Origin: Cryptomeria japonica
Lineage: Eukaryota; Streptophyta; Pinopsida; Cupressales; Cupressaceae
Direction of reading: 5' to 3'
Length of the DNA: 64,000 nucleotides
Assembly: GCF_030272615.1 (NCBI RefSeq)
Contig: NC_081410.1
Coordinates: 114,850,140 to 114,914,139, forward strand
The translations under genes and the position numbers were made by a program. How positions within the stretch are numbered: position 1 is the stretch's first letter; the number at the start of each line of letters is the position of its first letter. Shown here piece after piece: positions 22,742 to 34,400 of this stretch. Under the pieces are notes generated by a model, which did not search any database, was not told the DNA's origin, and was given only the letters and a program-made list of their open reading frames with translations.

Positions 22742-25723
22742 CTATTCTACCAACAACTCATAGCGTGTTGAATTATGTGGAAGATCTAGGAGAGATGCAA
22801 TAGTAGCCATAGCGTCAGCAGCTCGATTCTGATCTCTGGGTATCTGCTCAAAGGTGATAGTAGTAAATGATGCCTTTAATTTGTCCACCATTTTCTTGTA
22901 TGGCATGAGTTTACCATCCTTGGTCTGATATCCATCAGTTACTTGTCGGATGACCAGTTGGGAGTCGCCATATATTTGTAGCTCTTTTAATTTCCATTGT
23001 ATGGCTAATCTGAGTCCTGTGATCAAGGCCTCATTTTCTGCTATGTTGTTCGTGCATGGAAAAGTTAGCCTATAAGACTTCGGGATGTTGTCACCTTGAG
23101 GTGTGATAAATAGAATGCTTGCCCCCGAGCCATGCCTAGTGTATGAACCTTCAAAGTATAGTCTCCATGGTGGTGTTGCGGTGATCATGAATGTCTCTTC
23201 ATCTGGAAAATTGGAAATGAGAGGATGATCACCTATGAGAGGTGCATCGACCAACTGATCTGCAATAACTTGACCCTTGATAGCCTTACGGTCCACATAC
23301 TCGATGTCAAATTCACTTAGAATCATCACCCATTTGGCCAAGCGGCCTGTCAATGCTTCTTTGTTGAGTAAGTACTTTAGTGGATCGATCTTGGCAATGA
23401 GTTGTACTTTATGTGTTAATAGGTTGTGCATCAGTTTAGTGGTTGCCAAGACTACTGCTAGGCAAGCTCACTCAATAGGGGTGTAATTGAGTTCATAGCC
23501 GACTAGTGTGCGAGAGATATAGTATACAACACACTCTTTTCCTTCTGCATTATGTTGTGCTAGTAGTACGCCCAATGTTGTATTAGTTGCTGAAATATAG
23601 AGCAATAGAGGTCTACTTGGATCTAGTGGGATCAGCAATGGTGTATTCATGAGATAGTCCTTAAGCATCTGGAATGCTTGCTGGCATCTAGCATCCCATT
23701 GAAAGCAGATATTTTTGTGTAGCAGGTGTGTAAAGGGGTGACACTTATTTTCCAGTTGTGCAATGAATCTTCGGATGGATTTTAGTCGCCCTTGTAATGT
23801 CCTTAGCTCATTGATGTTCTTTAGAGGTGGCATGTCCATGATTGCTTTGACCTTTGCAAGATCGACCTCAATACCTTTGCTTGAGACAATGTATCCTAGA
23901 AGTTTCCCTGAGGTTACTCCAAAGACACATTTCTTTGGGTTGAGTCGAACATGATATTGTTCCAATCTGTCAAAGATTTTCTCTAATATTACTAGATGAC
24001 CTTCTCTTGTTAGTGATTTTGCCAATAAGTCATCAACATAATCTTCCATTACGGTATGCATCATATCATGAAAGATGATAGTCATTTCTCTTTGATAGGT
24101 CGCTCCTGCATTCTTCAAACCGAAAGGCATTACATTCCAGTAGTATGTTCCTCATGGACATGTGAAGGTCGTCTTATGTTGATCCTCTGGTGCGATTTTT
24201 ATTTGGTTGTACCCTGAAAATCAATCCATGAGAGAAAGCATGGCATGTCCTGCTATTAGGTCTACGATTATGTTGATGTTTGGTAGGGGGAAGTCATCTT
24301 TAGGACATGCCTTGTTTAGATCTCTGAAGTCAGTACGGATACGGATGCCCCCATTTGGTTTGCTGACAGGTACAATGTTGGAGATCCAATTTGCATAATC
24401 AATTGGTCTAATAAAACCAACATCCAGGAGTTTCTTAAGTTCTGCTTTAACTAGTACCGCAATCTGGGGGTGCATTTTGTGAAGCTTCTGTTTGACAGGC
24501 TTAGCTTCTTTTGCTACGGTGAGGTGATGCATGACTAAATCAGGATCAAGACCAGGCATGTCTACATATGACCATGCAAAATTGATCTGACGCTTCTGGA
24601 AGAATTCAACAAACTTAGGTTGTTCCTCTAGAGTTAAAAGAGATGCCAGATGTATGTGGTGAGGATTTTCAGGAGTCCCCACGTTGAATTCTTTTGTTTC
24701 TTCAATAAGGATTGTTGATCGTTCATGCTGTGTACTAGAAGGGAGGATGTCAAACCTTTCATCCTCGGGCACCTCAGAGAGGTTTTCACCATTGGATACG
24801 CTCTTTCTTTTTTCTTTTGTGGGCTCAAACGGTGCCACAATGTGGTTTTCACTAGAAGATCCATGTTTTATTGTTATTTTTTTGTAGCTGAAAGGTTTGG
24901 CATCCGCCCCAAAGTATGCTACGCTATTAAGTTCAATGGCGAATCTAGCTTTGTGATCCCTGCTTGGTATGTTATCCCGTAGTTCCAAAAAGTCAATGAT
25001 CACCTCATCGTTTTGGAAATGGTCAAGGCATGGGGGATTAGATTGGTTCCATTCGATGAGTTCAAGATGTTTAATAGGCATTACCTCATCGATTAGGTTA
25101 AGTTCATAAGAGGTGTCAGTGAGGGTTAAGACGTTGTGGTGAAGGTCATTGATGGTACTCTCCCTATCAGAATCAGGCATAGGATGTGACGTAGGGTCTA
25201 TGGAAGGTGTTTCCAGTTCAGGAACCCAAGAGGTTTTAATCTGCACTTCTCCATAAATAGGGATTTCTTTGTGAGGTGGAGGGGGTGATGCGTCTTCCTC
25301 ATCTGAAGTATTGAGATGTATGGAATCAAATTTCCACTCATGTGAGTCGGTCTCTAAGTCGCTTTCCAGTATCCAATTACTATACCAAACCAGGATATCC
25401 TTTGAGTTAAACACTGCAAGTGTGATCGGTTGATGTACCATGACAAATGGAATGATTGGTGATGTAGGAAGGATTATGGGGATCAGTGAATCCGATACAG
25501 GTAGCATCGACTTTGTTGAATATGTTGCTTCTGATGGAATTGCCAGTGTTGTCGATACTGCTGTGGGTTTTGATACTGCTAATGGTGTTGTTGATGCAGT
25601 TGTTGTTGTTGATGGGGTTGTTGGTTTGATTAGTGGGATGATTGGTGTTGTGGATGATATTGCTGGGATTTTTAGCCTCAGTGGGGTAGCTGGTATGGTG
25701 CTTGGTACTGCTGATATAATCAA
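22742..25723 (-). pseudogene. Gypsy B RT, RNase H and archaeal-type RNase H
   Basis: Minus strand. A Ser/Thr/Pro-rich linker (25723-25000) leads into RT: KLLDVGFIRPIDYANWISN, IRTDFRDLNKACPKDDFPLP, a stop where GFSGYNQ-type sequence should be complete (near 24220), VMPFGLKNAGATYQ (24130) and YVDDLLAKS. RT-linked RNase H follows (LLLYISATNTTLGVLLAQH), ending at a stop near 23470. Then comes a second RNase H at about 23180-22790: LYFEGSYTRHGSGASILF, TNNIAENEALITGLRLA, GDSQLVIRQV, NRAADAMA. This second domain marks the Tat branch. Stops and an Asp-to-Glu change in the first aRH motif show decay. Confidence 0.9.
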
Positions 25724-25999
25724 AGGCGACCTCTTTAGATTTTTAGGCTAATATAGAGGTTTGCTAGGTTTTCCTTTGAATTTGAGTTTAGGAAGAATCT
25801 CCTTTTGAAAGCCTAATCCAGTGTTATCTTTAGGCTTTAATTCTAGCTGTAGCGGCTCATGTCGTCCTTTCTTGCAAGGTCCCAATGCACTCTGACCATC
25901 ATAACCCATTCTTTGCATAATGAGAAGGCATTTTCCATATTGATCTGTGGGAAGCTTAGCTTGTGGGATTTTCGTGGTGATAGGATCTTTATAGATCCA

Positions 26000-26947
26000 T
26001 TATGCTAAGTCCTCATCTCTGGTCTCTTCTTCTTGACTCTTTCCAAGGATAAAAGGTGTCATAGTGCATGCTAGATTGACCAGTGGTGATTGAAGTAACC
26101 TTTGAGGTTTACCATGAGTTCTAGGAGAAGTGGGTAGTTTCCCAATACAAAAGAGTTGGCTGAGATTGTACTCCCCAGGACCTTCCTCTATCATTTTCAT
26201 CTTTAGCTTCTCTTGCTTGGGTATAGTGGTGTTTGAACTGGAAAGAGAGGCTGGACTTACATATGATGTGGATGAGATGGCTTCTCTGTTGTTGCGAATG
26301 GTAATCTCTGGTTGATTATTTATATTGTGATAATATGCAAAAGGATTTGCATCGCCTAGGATTGTAATTTCTACACCGTTATGAGAAAACTTTAGACATT
26401 GGTGGTAGGTGGATGGAACAGTTTGCATGGCGTGTATCCAAGGTCTTCCTAACAACAAATTATATGACAGAGGAAGGTCCAGAACTTGACATATGATGTG
26501 CTTCACCATTGGACCCACTCGGATTGGTAACACAACTGCTCCTTTGGATGAACGCTCTGCATCATCATAATCTTTTATAGTTATCTTTTTGCGGGGATCT
26601 ACTGATTCAATTGCATATCCTAATGTTGTGACTAATTGTAATGTACATATATTTAGGCCTGCTCCATTGTCAATCAAGACTCGCTTGATTCTGTGTTGGT
26701 TGATAAATCCTTCAATATGGAGTGAGGCCTTATGAGGTTGCTGGAAGGATGTATTGTCACTTTTCGAGAAAGTGGGACATGGTGATGACCTTAGATTTCC
26801 AACCATAGCTTGGAATTGATCTATATTTAGATTCGTAGGGACTGACGCCTCTTGGAGAGCTTGATCCAAGATTGTTTTATGAGATGGGGATAAGCGCAAA
26901 AGCTCTAAGATGGAGATAAGTGCGAGCGTCTTATCTAACTGTTCCAC
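26000..26947 (-). pseudogene. Gypsy B protease region with G-patch-like tail
   Basis: Minus strand. KRVLIDNGAGLNICTL is the aspartic protease active site; DNGA in place of DSGA is usual in Tat/Ogre-type elements. The flap-like region and LLLGRPWIHAM (about 26455) follow. Downstream, past a stop at 26000, the frame continues with MQRMGYDGQSALG and DNTGLGFQKE, a glycine pattern resembling a G-patch (about 25920-25800). The upstream frame (MEQLDKTLALISILELL) links to gag. Confidence 0.85.
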
Positions 26948-27093
26948 AAGGTTATACTGCTTTGGGATGGAGGGGGTGCCTTATGGAGCTGCTTTAATGG
27001 TGATTTTGCCACGATGCATAACAACATTGCAGGTAGAGCTTGGATTTTTGATGGTAATGGTTGCAATTTGTTCATTGGCATCATATAGGTGAT

Positions 27094-28725
27094 TCACAAT
27101 GTAATTATAGACGGCTCACGTTTAATCGGTTGTATCTGTGTTTTGCCCTGGAGTGGAAGGACCCCTTTGATCTTGTGATGGAAGTGGATTCTTAAACATA
27201 AGATGATCATTATTTGTAGTTTTTGGATTGTGTCCTTCAATTTCAATCTCGCCTCGGTCAATAAGATCCTGAACAAAATCTTTCAATCTGTGACAATTGC
27301 TTGTTTTATGCCCTTTCCCTTGATGGAATTCGCAATGTTCATTGTCCCTCCACCACGAAGATTTAACCTAAGGTTTGTAATTGGATGCCTTTGGTAAGGT
27401 CACCAGATTTGAAGAGACCAATTCACGTAACACTGTTTCAATAGGTTCCCCTAAGGGAGTGTATGTATGTTTTGGTTTATAATTCTATTGTCTTTGCCTT
27501 GGTTATTCTTGCTAAACATTGCATCCTTGATTTGGTGGGGGAGGAACCGTGTTGGTCTTAGGAGGGGGGTTTTGCCCTGCAAATCATACCACAGGTTGTG
27601 CACTTTTGATAGTCCTTTCATCTACAACCCCGTCATTGACGATGTTTTTTTTTTAATTCCAGAAGTTAGGTTTATCATTGTTGAATCGCGGGTAAGGCAA
27701 ATCTTTGGGTTCATTGTATATTTTGATAAGTCCCTTTTTGATGAGGTCCCGTTCACATTTTAAACCATGGGTGATCATGTCATTAAAGGAATCTGTGCAT
27801 TTCATGTCCAAATGAAATTCCATTTCTTCGTTCAAGTTGGAAATAAATATTTCCACTAGCTCTCTTTCAGGTAGCTGAAGGGAACGCCTGCTAGACATTT
27901 GTTGCCATCGTTGCAGGAAAGCTGAATATAGCTCCGCTAGTTTTTGCTTGGTGTTACACAGATCGGCCATGGTGATATCGCGTTCAATGTTATGTGAGTA
28001 ATGTGCAATGAATTTCTAGACCAGTTCTTCAAATGTCCTAATGTCGCCTATTAGTCGGGAAAACCATTTCACGGTTGTCCCTACCAAACTTTGAGGAAAG
28101 AGTTGCATTAGGTATGTGTCCTCATATGCCACTTCTAGGCAAGCTGAGTGAAACTCTCTAACATGATCGTGAGGGTCTCCTTTTCCTCGATACTTTTCAA
28201 ACTTAGGTGTTTCAAACCCTCGTGGAAAAGGTGGCATATGTAGGTTCCTATCAAAGGGATAGGGACAAATATCATTAAGTGAAAACTAATTTGTTTTCAC
28301 ACCAGTGTGGAGTTGTTGGGCAAGATTCTCGACTTGTTGTTGCAACATGTCAATGTCATTTGGAGGAAGAGGAGGTGGGGGATTTCCTTGATTAGGTTGT
28401 ATCTGATGTGATCTCGACCTCTTCCATCCTCATTACAACTCTAGTGTTCCGATGCTTGCCTTAGTTGTGTTGTATCAAAATCAAAGGGTAGTTTGGCTCC
28501 CTCTTAGGCAAGTCTTAAAAAGTGAGCATCAGCATTGTTCCTGAGGATTTTGTCAAAAAGTTGATTAAAGACAGGGTTGTGTTGCACCCTTTCTATTGTT
28601 GTAGGAGGAGTACTTGGATTTTCATCATTTGCGTTTCCTCCAAGGGCTTCTTGGAATTCATTGAGATTTTTCTCCTCTTCCTCTTCAATTTCTAGTTGTC
28701 TAGACCTTGATCTGGTTTGAGCCAT
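27094..28725 (-). pseudogene. Gypsy B gag
   Basis: Minus strand, from the ATG at 28725 (MAQTRSRSRQLEIEEEEE). The capsid core lies at 28237-27653: FPRGFETPKFEKYRGKGDPHDHV, FPQSLVGTTVKWFSRL, SRRSLQLPERELVEIFISNL. A knuckle of the C..H...H...C type follows near 27340 (partly hidden by stops). Breaks include a TAA near 28504, a TAG near 28440, a one-base shift near 28398 and a TAG in the VKTN-FSL segment near 28288. Compared with A (from 36421), the order and most residues agree, so each copy shows what the other has lost. Confidence 0.85.
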
Positions 28726-29205
28726 TTTGTTTACGTGTTTTTGTTGAAGTTTGGTGAAAATGATGATGAGTTGGTGATGGAACGAGAGATATATGTTTGG
28801 TGAAGTGTTTTGCATATGGATCTCTAACACTAAAGTTAGATGTTACCAAAGTCCTTCTATGAATTGCTTGTTGTGTTTGTTGACAATGTTTGATATGATA
28901 AGGTTTAGAGAGGCCTGAGATGTGTTACAGACCCAACTACCTAGTAATGAGAGGATGCACTCATAGACTAGTTTTAACCTGCATAGAAATGTCTCTTAGG
29001 ATGAGTTTACCCTAGATGTAGAGACACAAGCTAAAAAGTGATGTGTTGTGTTTGATTCAAGCAATATCTAAGAAGAACTTAGGATAAGATCTCTTTATGT
29101 TTTGAGAGTTGGAACGGATTAATGATGTGTGTGAATGTGAAAATGGATGAAATGTTAACTTCAATAGAAACTCTGTGTCACAAAAGGAACAAACTCTTCC
29201 TCTTC
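28726..29205 (-). other. Gypsy B spacer between small ORF and gag
   Basis: About 480 bp. The corresponding spacer in A is 36038-36420. Non-coding by comparison (frames not shared), but the sequence is conserved between the two elements. Confidence 0.5.
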
Positions 29206-29544
29206 TCAGATAGGGGTTGGTGGTTCTTCCATAGCTAAGTTATATGCAATGCAAATGTCTAGAAAGAAGGCAAGATTGATTTTGCCTCTCTTGTTTTTAT
29301 GATAACTCAAATCTCTATATTGAGTAAAAGCTCTGTGGTTTAAAGACTCTTGATCAAACTCGTTGGATTTTCCTTGAAGATATAAACGCATGTGATGTAA
29401 GAGGGTTCTATGTGAGACAAAGATTTGTCTATTAAGATAGAAGAATTTCCTTCTTTTGATGAAAGCCTTTGAGCTCAATGGTATTTTCTTCAAATTGATA
29501 TGTTGATGAAGATTCTTCTTTCTCAAAATGTGAAGAATGGTCAT
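29206..29544 (-). CDS. Small basic ORF upstream of gag in gypsy B
   Basis: Minus strand, ATG at 29544 (MTILHILRKKNLHQHINLKK), 112 codons. It is rich in Lys, Arg and His, with RRKFFYLNRQIFVSHR and NEFDQESLNHRAFTQYRDLSYHKNK. Element A has an open 127-codon homologue at 35654-36037 with the same start. Most differences are conservative (I/V/L, K/R), and no stop has entered either copy although gag-pol of both is full of stops. The frame is also open 48 codons upstream of the ATG in B, but that part is not shared as protein. No domain is recognised; Ogre-type elements are known to carry an extra ORF ahead of gag, and this may be its counterpart. Confidence 0.6.
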   Translation of the reverse strand: MTILHILRKKNLHQHINLKKIPLSSKAFIKRRKFFYLNRQIFVSHRTLLHHMRLYLQGKSNEFDQESLNHRAFTQYRDLSYHKNKRGKINLAFFLDICIAYNLAMEEPPTPI

Positions 29545-30714
29545 ATAGTTTGATACTTTGCTGATCTTTGTTGGTATTTGAAAATGTTTGTGTTGGATGA
29601 ATACTTGTTTTGGAATTGATTTTTGATTTTTCTTTGACAAAAAAACAAAGCAAGCACACAAACACAAGAATGTTGCCTCAAAAGGCACAAATAAGTGTGG
29701 GTCTAAATCAACCCAATCTTTGGACTTTTTGACCCCTTTTCCAAATGTTTTTGAATGTGTTTACAAAAAGCCTGAAGTTAGCTCAGTTTATCACTAGTCT
29801 TGACACAAAATGAAGACACTTCAAACACACTTTATCCCTAAGGTCAAATGGCCAGTTGCGATAATTTCAGCCCACATCTTGATATTTCTTCAACTTTGGT
29901 ACTACATACCTTATGAATCCCGCCATGGTAGGTAAGGATGTGATATACTAAGTCTTGCACGAGCATAACAAATAGATGATCCCTATGATAGGGGAGTCAC
30001 CATTTTTATCAAGCTACAAGTAGCCTTTCAAAAAGCTATGTTTCTACTCAAGGAAATATGTATGGTGAATATCTTGGGAGCAAAACCTTCTATACTCTTG
30101 CACTGAACTTCTCACAAATATCCTCAATCAATAGAATGGGTGGGCTAATACATAAAGGTGTTTAGTAATTTTCGATGTCTTTGGACATATGTTCATTCTG
30201 CAGTGACTCACTTAAGAGCCTTGTAGCTTGTGGTGGGGCCCATTTGTCCTTTCGGCAAGTTACACTGTAGGAACAACTATACCCAAGGCTACAACTTTTG
30301 CTCACACCTGATTTCTATAGTGGCTCGAAGGATTTACAAGGTCGTTCCTGAGAGTGATGTGTCTCTTGGCAGTCCTCTCTTAAAAATATAAACTTTGAGT
30401 GTTACTAACACTTTTCTCTTGCACCTAGGACCACGAAAGCCAAGGGAGAGGATAGTGTGTGCTAGAAGTAGGACCACTCGACAAACCTTGCACAAGTGTG
30501 CCAAACACAAAAGACACTTGTTCTTTTTAACTCATTATTACAATGTGATCTAACTATTTGGAGATGTTGCTCCAACAATCATGGTGTTCTTTTTATCTTT
30601 CAATGGTAAAATATTTTGTAATCTAGGAATTGGAAATCCTGGTCAACTGAATTAAGAGCATGTTTTGCTTTGAAGTAAAATCGTTTTGAACTTGAAGGAA
30701 AAGTGGCTTTTTCT

Positions 30715-31020
30715 TTTTAGTTTGCCCAAAAGAAAGTGTGGATTGTGAATTTTAGTTTGAGTTGATGCAAGAAAAGAAAAGTTTGTCTTGTTGATTTTAA
30801 GCACCAAAAAAATGAAGTTTGAAGTTTCCTAACTTGCAAGAAAAGCAAAGTTTGTTTTTGTTGATTTTTAAGCACCAAAATAAAGTTTTGAAGTTGCCTA
30901 ACTTGCAAGAAAAGAAAAGTCTGTTTTTGTTGATTTTTAAACACCAAAATGAAGTTTGGGGTTGATTTTAACTTGCAAGAAAAAAAAAGCAGTGAATTTC
31001 TAAAATCCTAAGAAAATGGG
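30715..31020 (-). repeat. Leader tandem repeats of gypsy B
   Basis: Four imperfect units of about 60 bp, each with (on the plus strand) cttgcaagaaaag, a ttgttgattttta-like run and caccaaaa. Element A has the corresponding array at 34185-34400. Confidence 0.75.
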
Positions 31021-31139
31021 GTTAGTTCAAACTTGCAAAAAAAACAAGTTCTAGCAAAATCCGCATACATGGTGGGCTTCTACAAGCCTAAATTTTTTTA
31101 TTTTTTGGTTACAAGGTATTTTTTTTACATCTCTCTGTT

Positions 31140-31415
31140 ACAATAGTGCTACTTTGTGTGAGAACATAAGCGCTATTTAACACGAAAGCACAACAGAAAA
31201 TACAATAGCACTAAAAGAAATGCTATCAAACAGAGTTACCTTTGTCAAACAGAGAGTCAAAAGCGCTAATACTAGAACAATAGCGCTGCTTGAGGGTCAA
31301 TAGCTCTAGAATAGAAATGAAAGCTCCAGTTTAGGGACAATAGCACTATTAGTGGGAACAATAGCGCTAAAATACCAAGTTGCGATGGCTCTAAAACGAG
31401 AACAAAAGCGCAAGA
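31140..31415 (-). repeat. AGCGCTATTGT array in gypsy B leader
   Basis: Scattered copies of the sense-strand word TTTAGCGCTATTGT and variants, seen on the plus strand as caatagcgctaaaa. The core TAGCGCTA is palindromic. Confidence 0.65.
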
Positions 31416-31475
31416 GCGCGACCTGTGTATCAATTAAAACATTCAAAAATTAGTAGTTTTTTTTTTAAAAGGTTG

Positions 31476-31498
31476 TTCGATTCACGTCGGGTACACCA
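31476..31498 (-). promoter_or_regulatory. Gypsy B primer-binding site (tRNA-Trp type)
   Basis: Two bases inside the LTR end, the plus strand reads TTCGATTCACGTC then GGGTACACCA. This is the 3' part of a tRNA: T-loop, T-stem, acceptor strand, discriminator A and CCA. From memory it fits plant tRNA-Trp with one mismatch. Confidence 0.8.
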
Positions 31499-31500
31499 AA

Positions 31501-31840
31501 TGATGCTCTACAAAATGGAAGGATTAGTTATGATAACCAAACACAAACAACAAGAAACCAATTTGTTAGTGTTAGAAATCACATGGAAAATACTATCCTA
31601 AGCAAGCATATCAAGAAAGACACTACAAAACAAATAAAAAGCTCAATGAATCTACAAAATGTAACTAAACATCTCCATATGTTCTCTACCATGCTGGTAG
31701 CTTCTCCTTCCTTGTTCCTCTCCTCTCCAAGTTCCAAATAAGTGTAGCTCTCAGCAACTTTTTGCACTATGGATGTCTTATGGAGGTTCAAGATGGAAAA
31801 TGATTTACTTATGCAATGCAAGTGTAAACAAAAAGCTAAT
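31501..31840 (-). repeat. Gypsy B 5' LTR, inner part
   Basis: The 3' end of B's 5' LTR (GAGCATCA at 31501-31508 on the minus strand). It is cut at 31840 by element A and continues at 52147. Confidence 0.93.
31836..31840. repeat. Target-site duplication of gypsy A, left copy
   Basis: CTAAT, repeated at 52147-52151. Removing A and one copy makes B's 5' LTR exactly as long as its 3' LTR. Confidence 0.93.
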
Positions 31841-33679
31841 TGTAGTCACATAAATCTGTCCACTTAATTAAATGAATATTTAGTATTTATTTGATTATTT
31901 AACCATCAATCAATAATTAACTAGATTAATATGTTTAATTAATTCATCTTAACCCTCTTCTCCTATTAATTAAATAAATTATTCAATTTATTTGATTTAA
32001 TTCACTTAACCAAATTCAGACCATTAATTAAATAAATAAATCATATTTATTTAATTAAATCTTCTCTCACATTTAAATAAATTAATATTTATTTAAATTC
32101 CCCCAAAATCTCATATCTCACATTTAAATAAATTAACATTTATTTAAATCACCTTTATCTTCCACTCACTTGTATTTTCCTACAAATGCAAGTTGCACAA
32201 CTATTTTAAATAAATCATTTATTTAAATCACCTTTATCCTCTACCCACTTGTATATTCCTACAAATGCAAGTTGCACAAATATTTTGAATAAATTATTTA
32301 TTTAAAATCCTATTTATCCTCACCCACTTGAAACCTTTAATGGTTTCCCTTAAAGTCTTCAAACTTAATGGCTTCCCTTAAAGTCTTATTAAGACTTTAA
32401 TGGTTTCCCTTAAAGTCTTCAAACTTAATGGCTTCTTTCTAGAGTCTTCTTAAGCCTTTAAAGGTTTCCCTCAAAGTCTTCAAGCATTTAAATGCTTTAT
32501 CTTCCTTTTTTCTCATGTAAATAAATTAAGATTTATTTAAATAAAATCCAAAATTCACATTCACATTTAAATAAATTAATATTTATTTTAATATCTATCC
32601 AAATGCAAATTACACCATTTAATTGAAATAAATGATTTTATTTTAATTGAAAATCCCAAAATTCCTCCCACTTGCATTCTCCTACAAAATCCACTTGCAT
32701 GCCTAAACCCTTTTCTAGATTCTTCTAACCCCTTCCTAATTAGCCTAATCCATCCCCTAAATATTGTCACATTCCTAAGCAACTTGGAGTCACTTCTCAA
32801 AGCCCTCAAAATCTTTGAAAGGCATTTAAGGCTTTAAGTCTTCAAATGGTTAACCTCTAAAGTCTTCCAAACCATTAAAGACTCTTACATAACCATTTAT
32901 GGTTAACTCACCTTTTACCTTTGGTTAGAGACTTTCTTCTAACTTAACTATCCTTTTGACTCATGGGTCTGTTCAAAGCATTTATTTCTTTGACTAAGGT
33001 AACTATTTAACCCTTGCACATTCATTTATCCCTTAGATAAAAAGAATATTCATTAACCTAACCCTAACCCAACCCCCTAGGGTAAACATCATGTCCCCTC
33101 GAGCATTTAATGCTCCTTATCTCTCCTCTCAAGCCTCCTCATGGTGACACTTATCAAAATGGGATTGGGTTGAAAGTTTCACATGGATTGAATATATTTC
33201 AACCCTAACCCTTGTTAAGATTGCTCAATCTTAACCATTCATTTCCCCATTTCTTTTATAAATAGAACCCTTCTCCTCAAGCAAAGGAGGAAACATTAGA
33301 GTATTGTTGTTATACTGGTATTAGCATAGAGCTTTTTCATAGAATCACTATCTTCGCTTGCATAGCATTTTCTTATCATATTCAACCATCTTGAATCTCC
33401 ATATGGCATCCATGGCTAGTGCTAAAAGCTGAGAGCTACACTCATGTGGAACTTGGAGAGGAGAGGAACAAGGGAGGAGCAACTATGAGCATCTTGATTA
33501 GCATTTGGAGGAGTATAGTTTATCTATTCTATGTTTGTATGCTTTCTATTTCATGTTTAATATCTCTCTTGATATGCCTGTTTAGGATAATCTTTTGTTG
33601 CCAACACTAATGTTTGTTTCTTGTGCTCTTGTGTGTGTTGCCATCAAACATATTTTCTAATCTTTTTTGCAGTGCATCA
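31841..33679 (+). repeat. Gypsy A LTR1 (5' LTR)
   Basis: 1839 bp, TGTAGTCACATAAATC to GTGCATCA. TATA box tataaatag near 33256. It contains two copies of a unit of about 79 bp (32150-32310) and a block of repeated cccttaaagtcttcaaac units (32335-32480). Confidence 0.93.
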
Positions 33680-33681
33680 TT

Positions 33682-33704
33682 TGGTGAACCTGACGTGAAT
33701 CGAA
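33682..33704 (+). promoter_or_regulatory. Gypsy A primer-binding site (tRNA-Trp type)
   Basis: TGGTGAACCTGACGTGAATC and the next three bases, two bases after the LTR. The reverse complement has CCA, a 7-nt acceptor strand, a T-stem and the T-loop TTCGATT. It fits plant tRNA-Trp with one mismatch, at a different position from B's mismatch. Confidence 0.82.
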
Positions 33705-33767
33705 ACACCCAACAACAATTTTTGTTTAAAAACTAACCTTTTGACTGTTTAGCTTGACACACAGGTC

Positions 33768-34030
33768 GTGCTTTGGCGCTTTTGATCTCGTTTTAGCACT
33801 ATTGCAATTTGATGTTCTAGTGTTATTGTGTTTACAATAGCGCTATTGTCTCAAATTTAGCACTATTGCCTGTATATTAGCGCTTTTGAGGCTTAAGTGG
33901 CACGTTTGTACATGTTTTAGCGCATCTATTTTTGTTGTTAGAATTTTGATTTTAGCGCTTTTGTTTTTGTTTTGGCGCGTTTGTGTTAAGTAGCTCTTCT
34001 GTTTGCACACAAAGTAGCGCTATTGTAACA
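33768..34030 (+). repeat. AGCGCTATTGT array in gypsy A leader
   Basis: About ten spaced variants of TTTAGCGCTATTGT, TAGCGCTTTTG and GGCGCGTTTGTG. Same sense orientation as in B's leader. Confidence 0.65.
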
Positions 34031-34184
34031 GAACGTTGTAAAAAAAAAGGCCATGTAACTAAGAACATAAAATTTTGTAGGCTTGTAGAAGCCCACCACA
34101 TGTTTGGATTTTCTTAACTATTCGTTTCTTGTGTAGGTTTAAGCTAACTCCTTTTGTTGTTTAAAAGTTAAAAATTTTCATTTG

Positions 34185-34400
34185 GTGCTCTAAAACTGAA
34201 CAACACAAATTTCATTTCTTGCAAGTTAGGATCAATTTTGTTTTGGTGCTCTAAAACTGAACAATACAAATTTCATTTATTGCAAGTTAGGATCAGTTTT
34301 GTTTTGGTGCTTTAAAACTGAACAACACAAATTTGTTTTCATTGTAAGTTAGGATACACTCTATTTTTTGTGCGTAAAATAAGACAAGACAAATTTCATT
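34185..34400 (+). repeat. Leader tandem repeats of gypsy A
   Basis: Three and a half imperfect units of about 60 bp, homologous to 30715-31020 of B. Confidence 0.75.

Larger units (their letters stand above)
29545..31475 (-). other. Gypsy B leader
   Basis: About 1.9 kb between PBS and the small ORF, with no convincing gene. It holds the AGCGCTATTGT array (31140-31415) and four copies of a unit of about 60 bp containing cttgcaagaaaag and caccaaaa (30715-31020). A stretch at 29700-30600 is similar to 34540-35400 of element A. Confidence 0.65.

Noticed and set aside
31476-31498. Sequence ending in CCA that looks like the 3' half of a tRNA gene.
   Set aside because: It is the primer-binding site of gypsy B, exactly two bases from the LTR; no 5' half of a tRNA is present.
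33419-33610. Open frame of about 60 codons repeated in every A LTR (also 47658-47843 and 49762-49947) with a related frame in the B LTRs (14516-14758, 31579-31821), similar at protein level and hydrophobic at its end.
   Set aside because: None of these frames starts with ATG; the nearby ATG in A (33412-33414) gives only six codons. Shared LTR ancestry explains the similarity, and the fourth A copy (near 51900) is broken.
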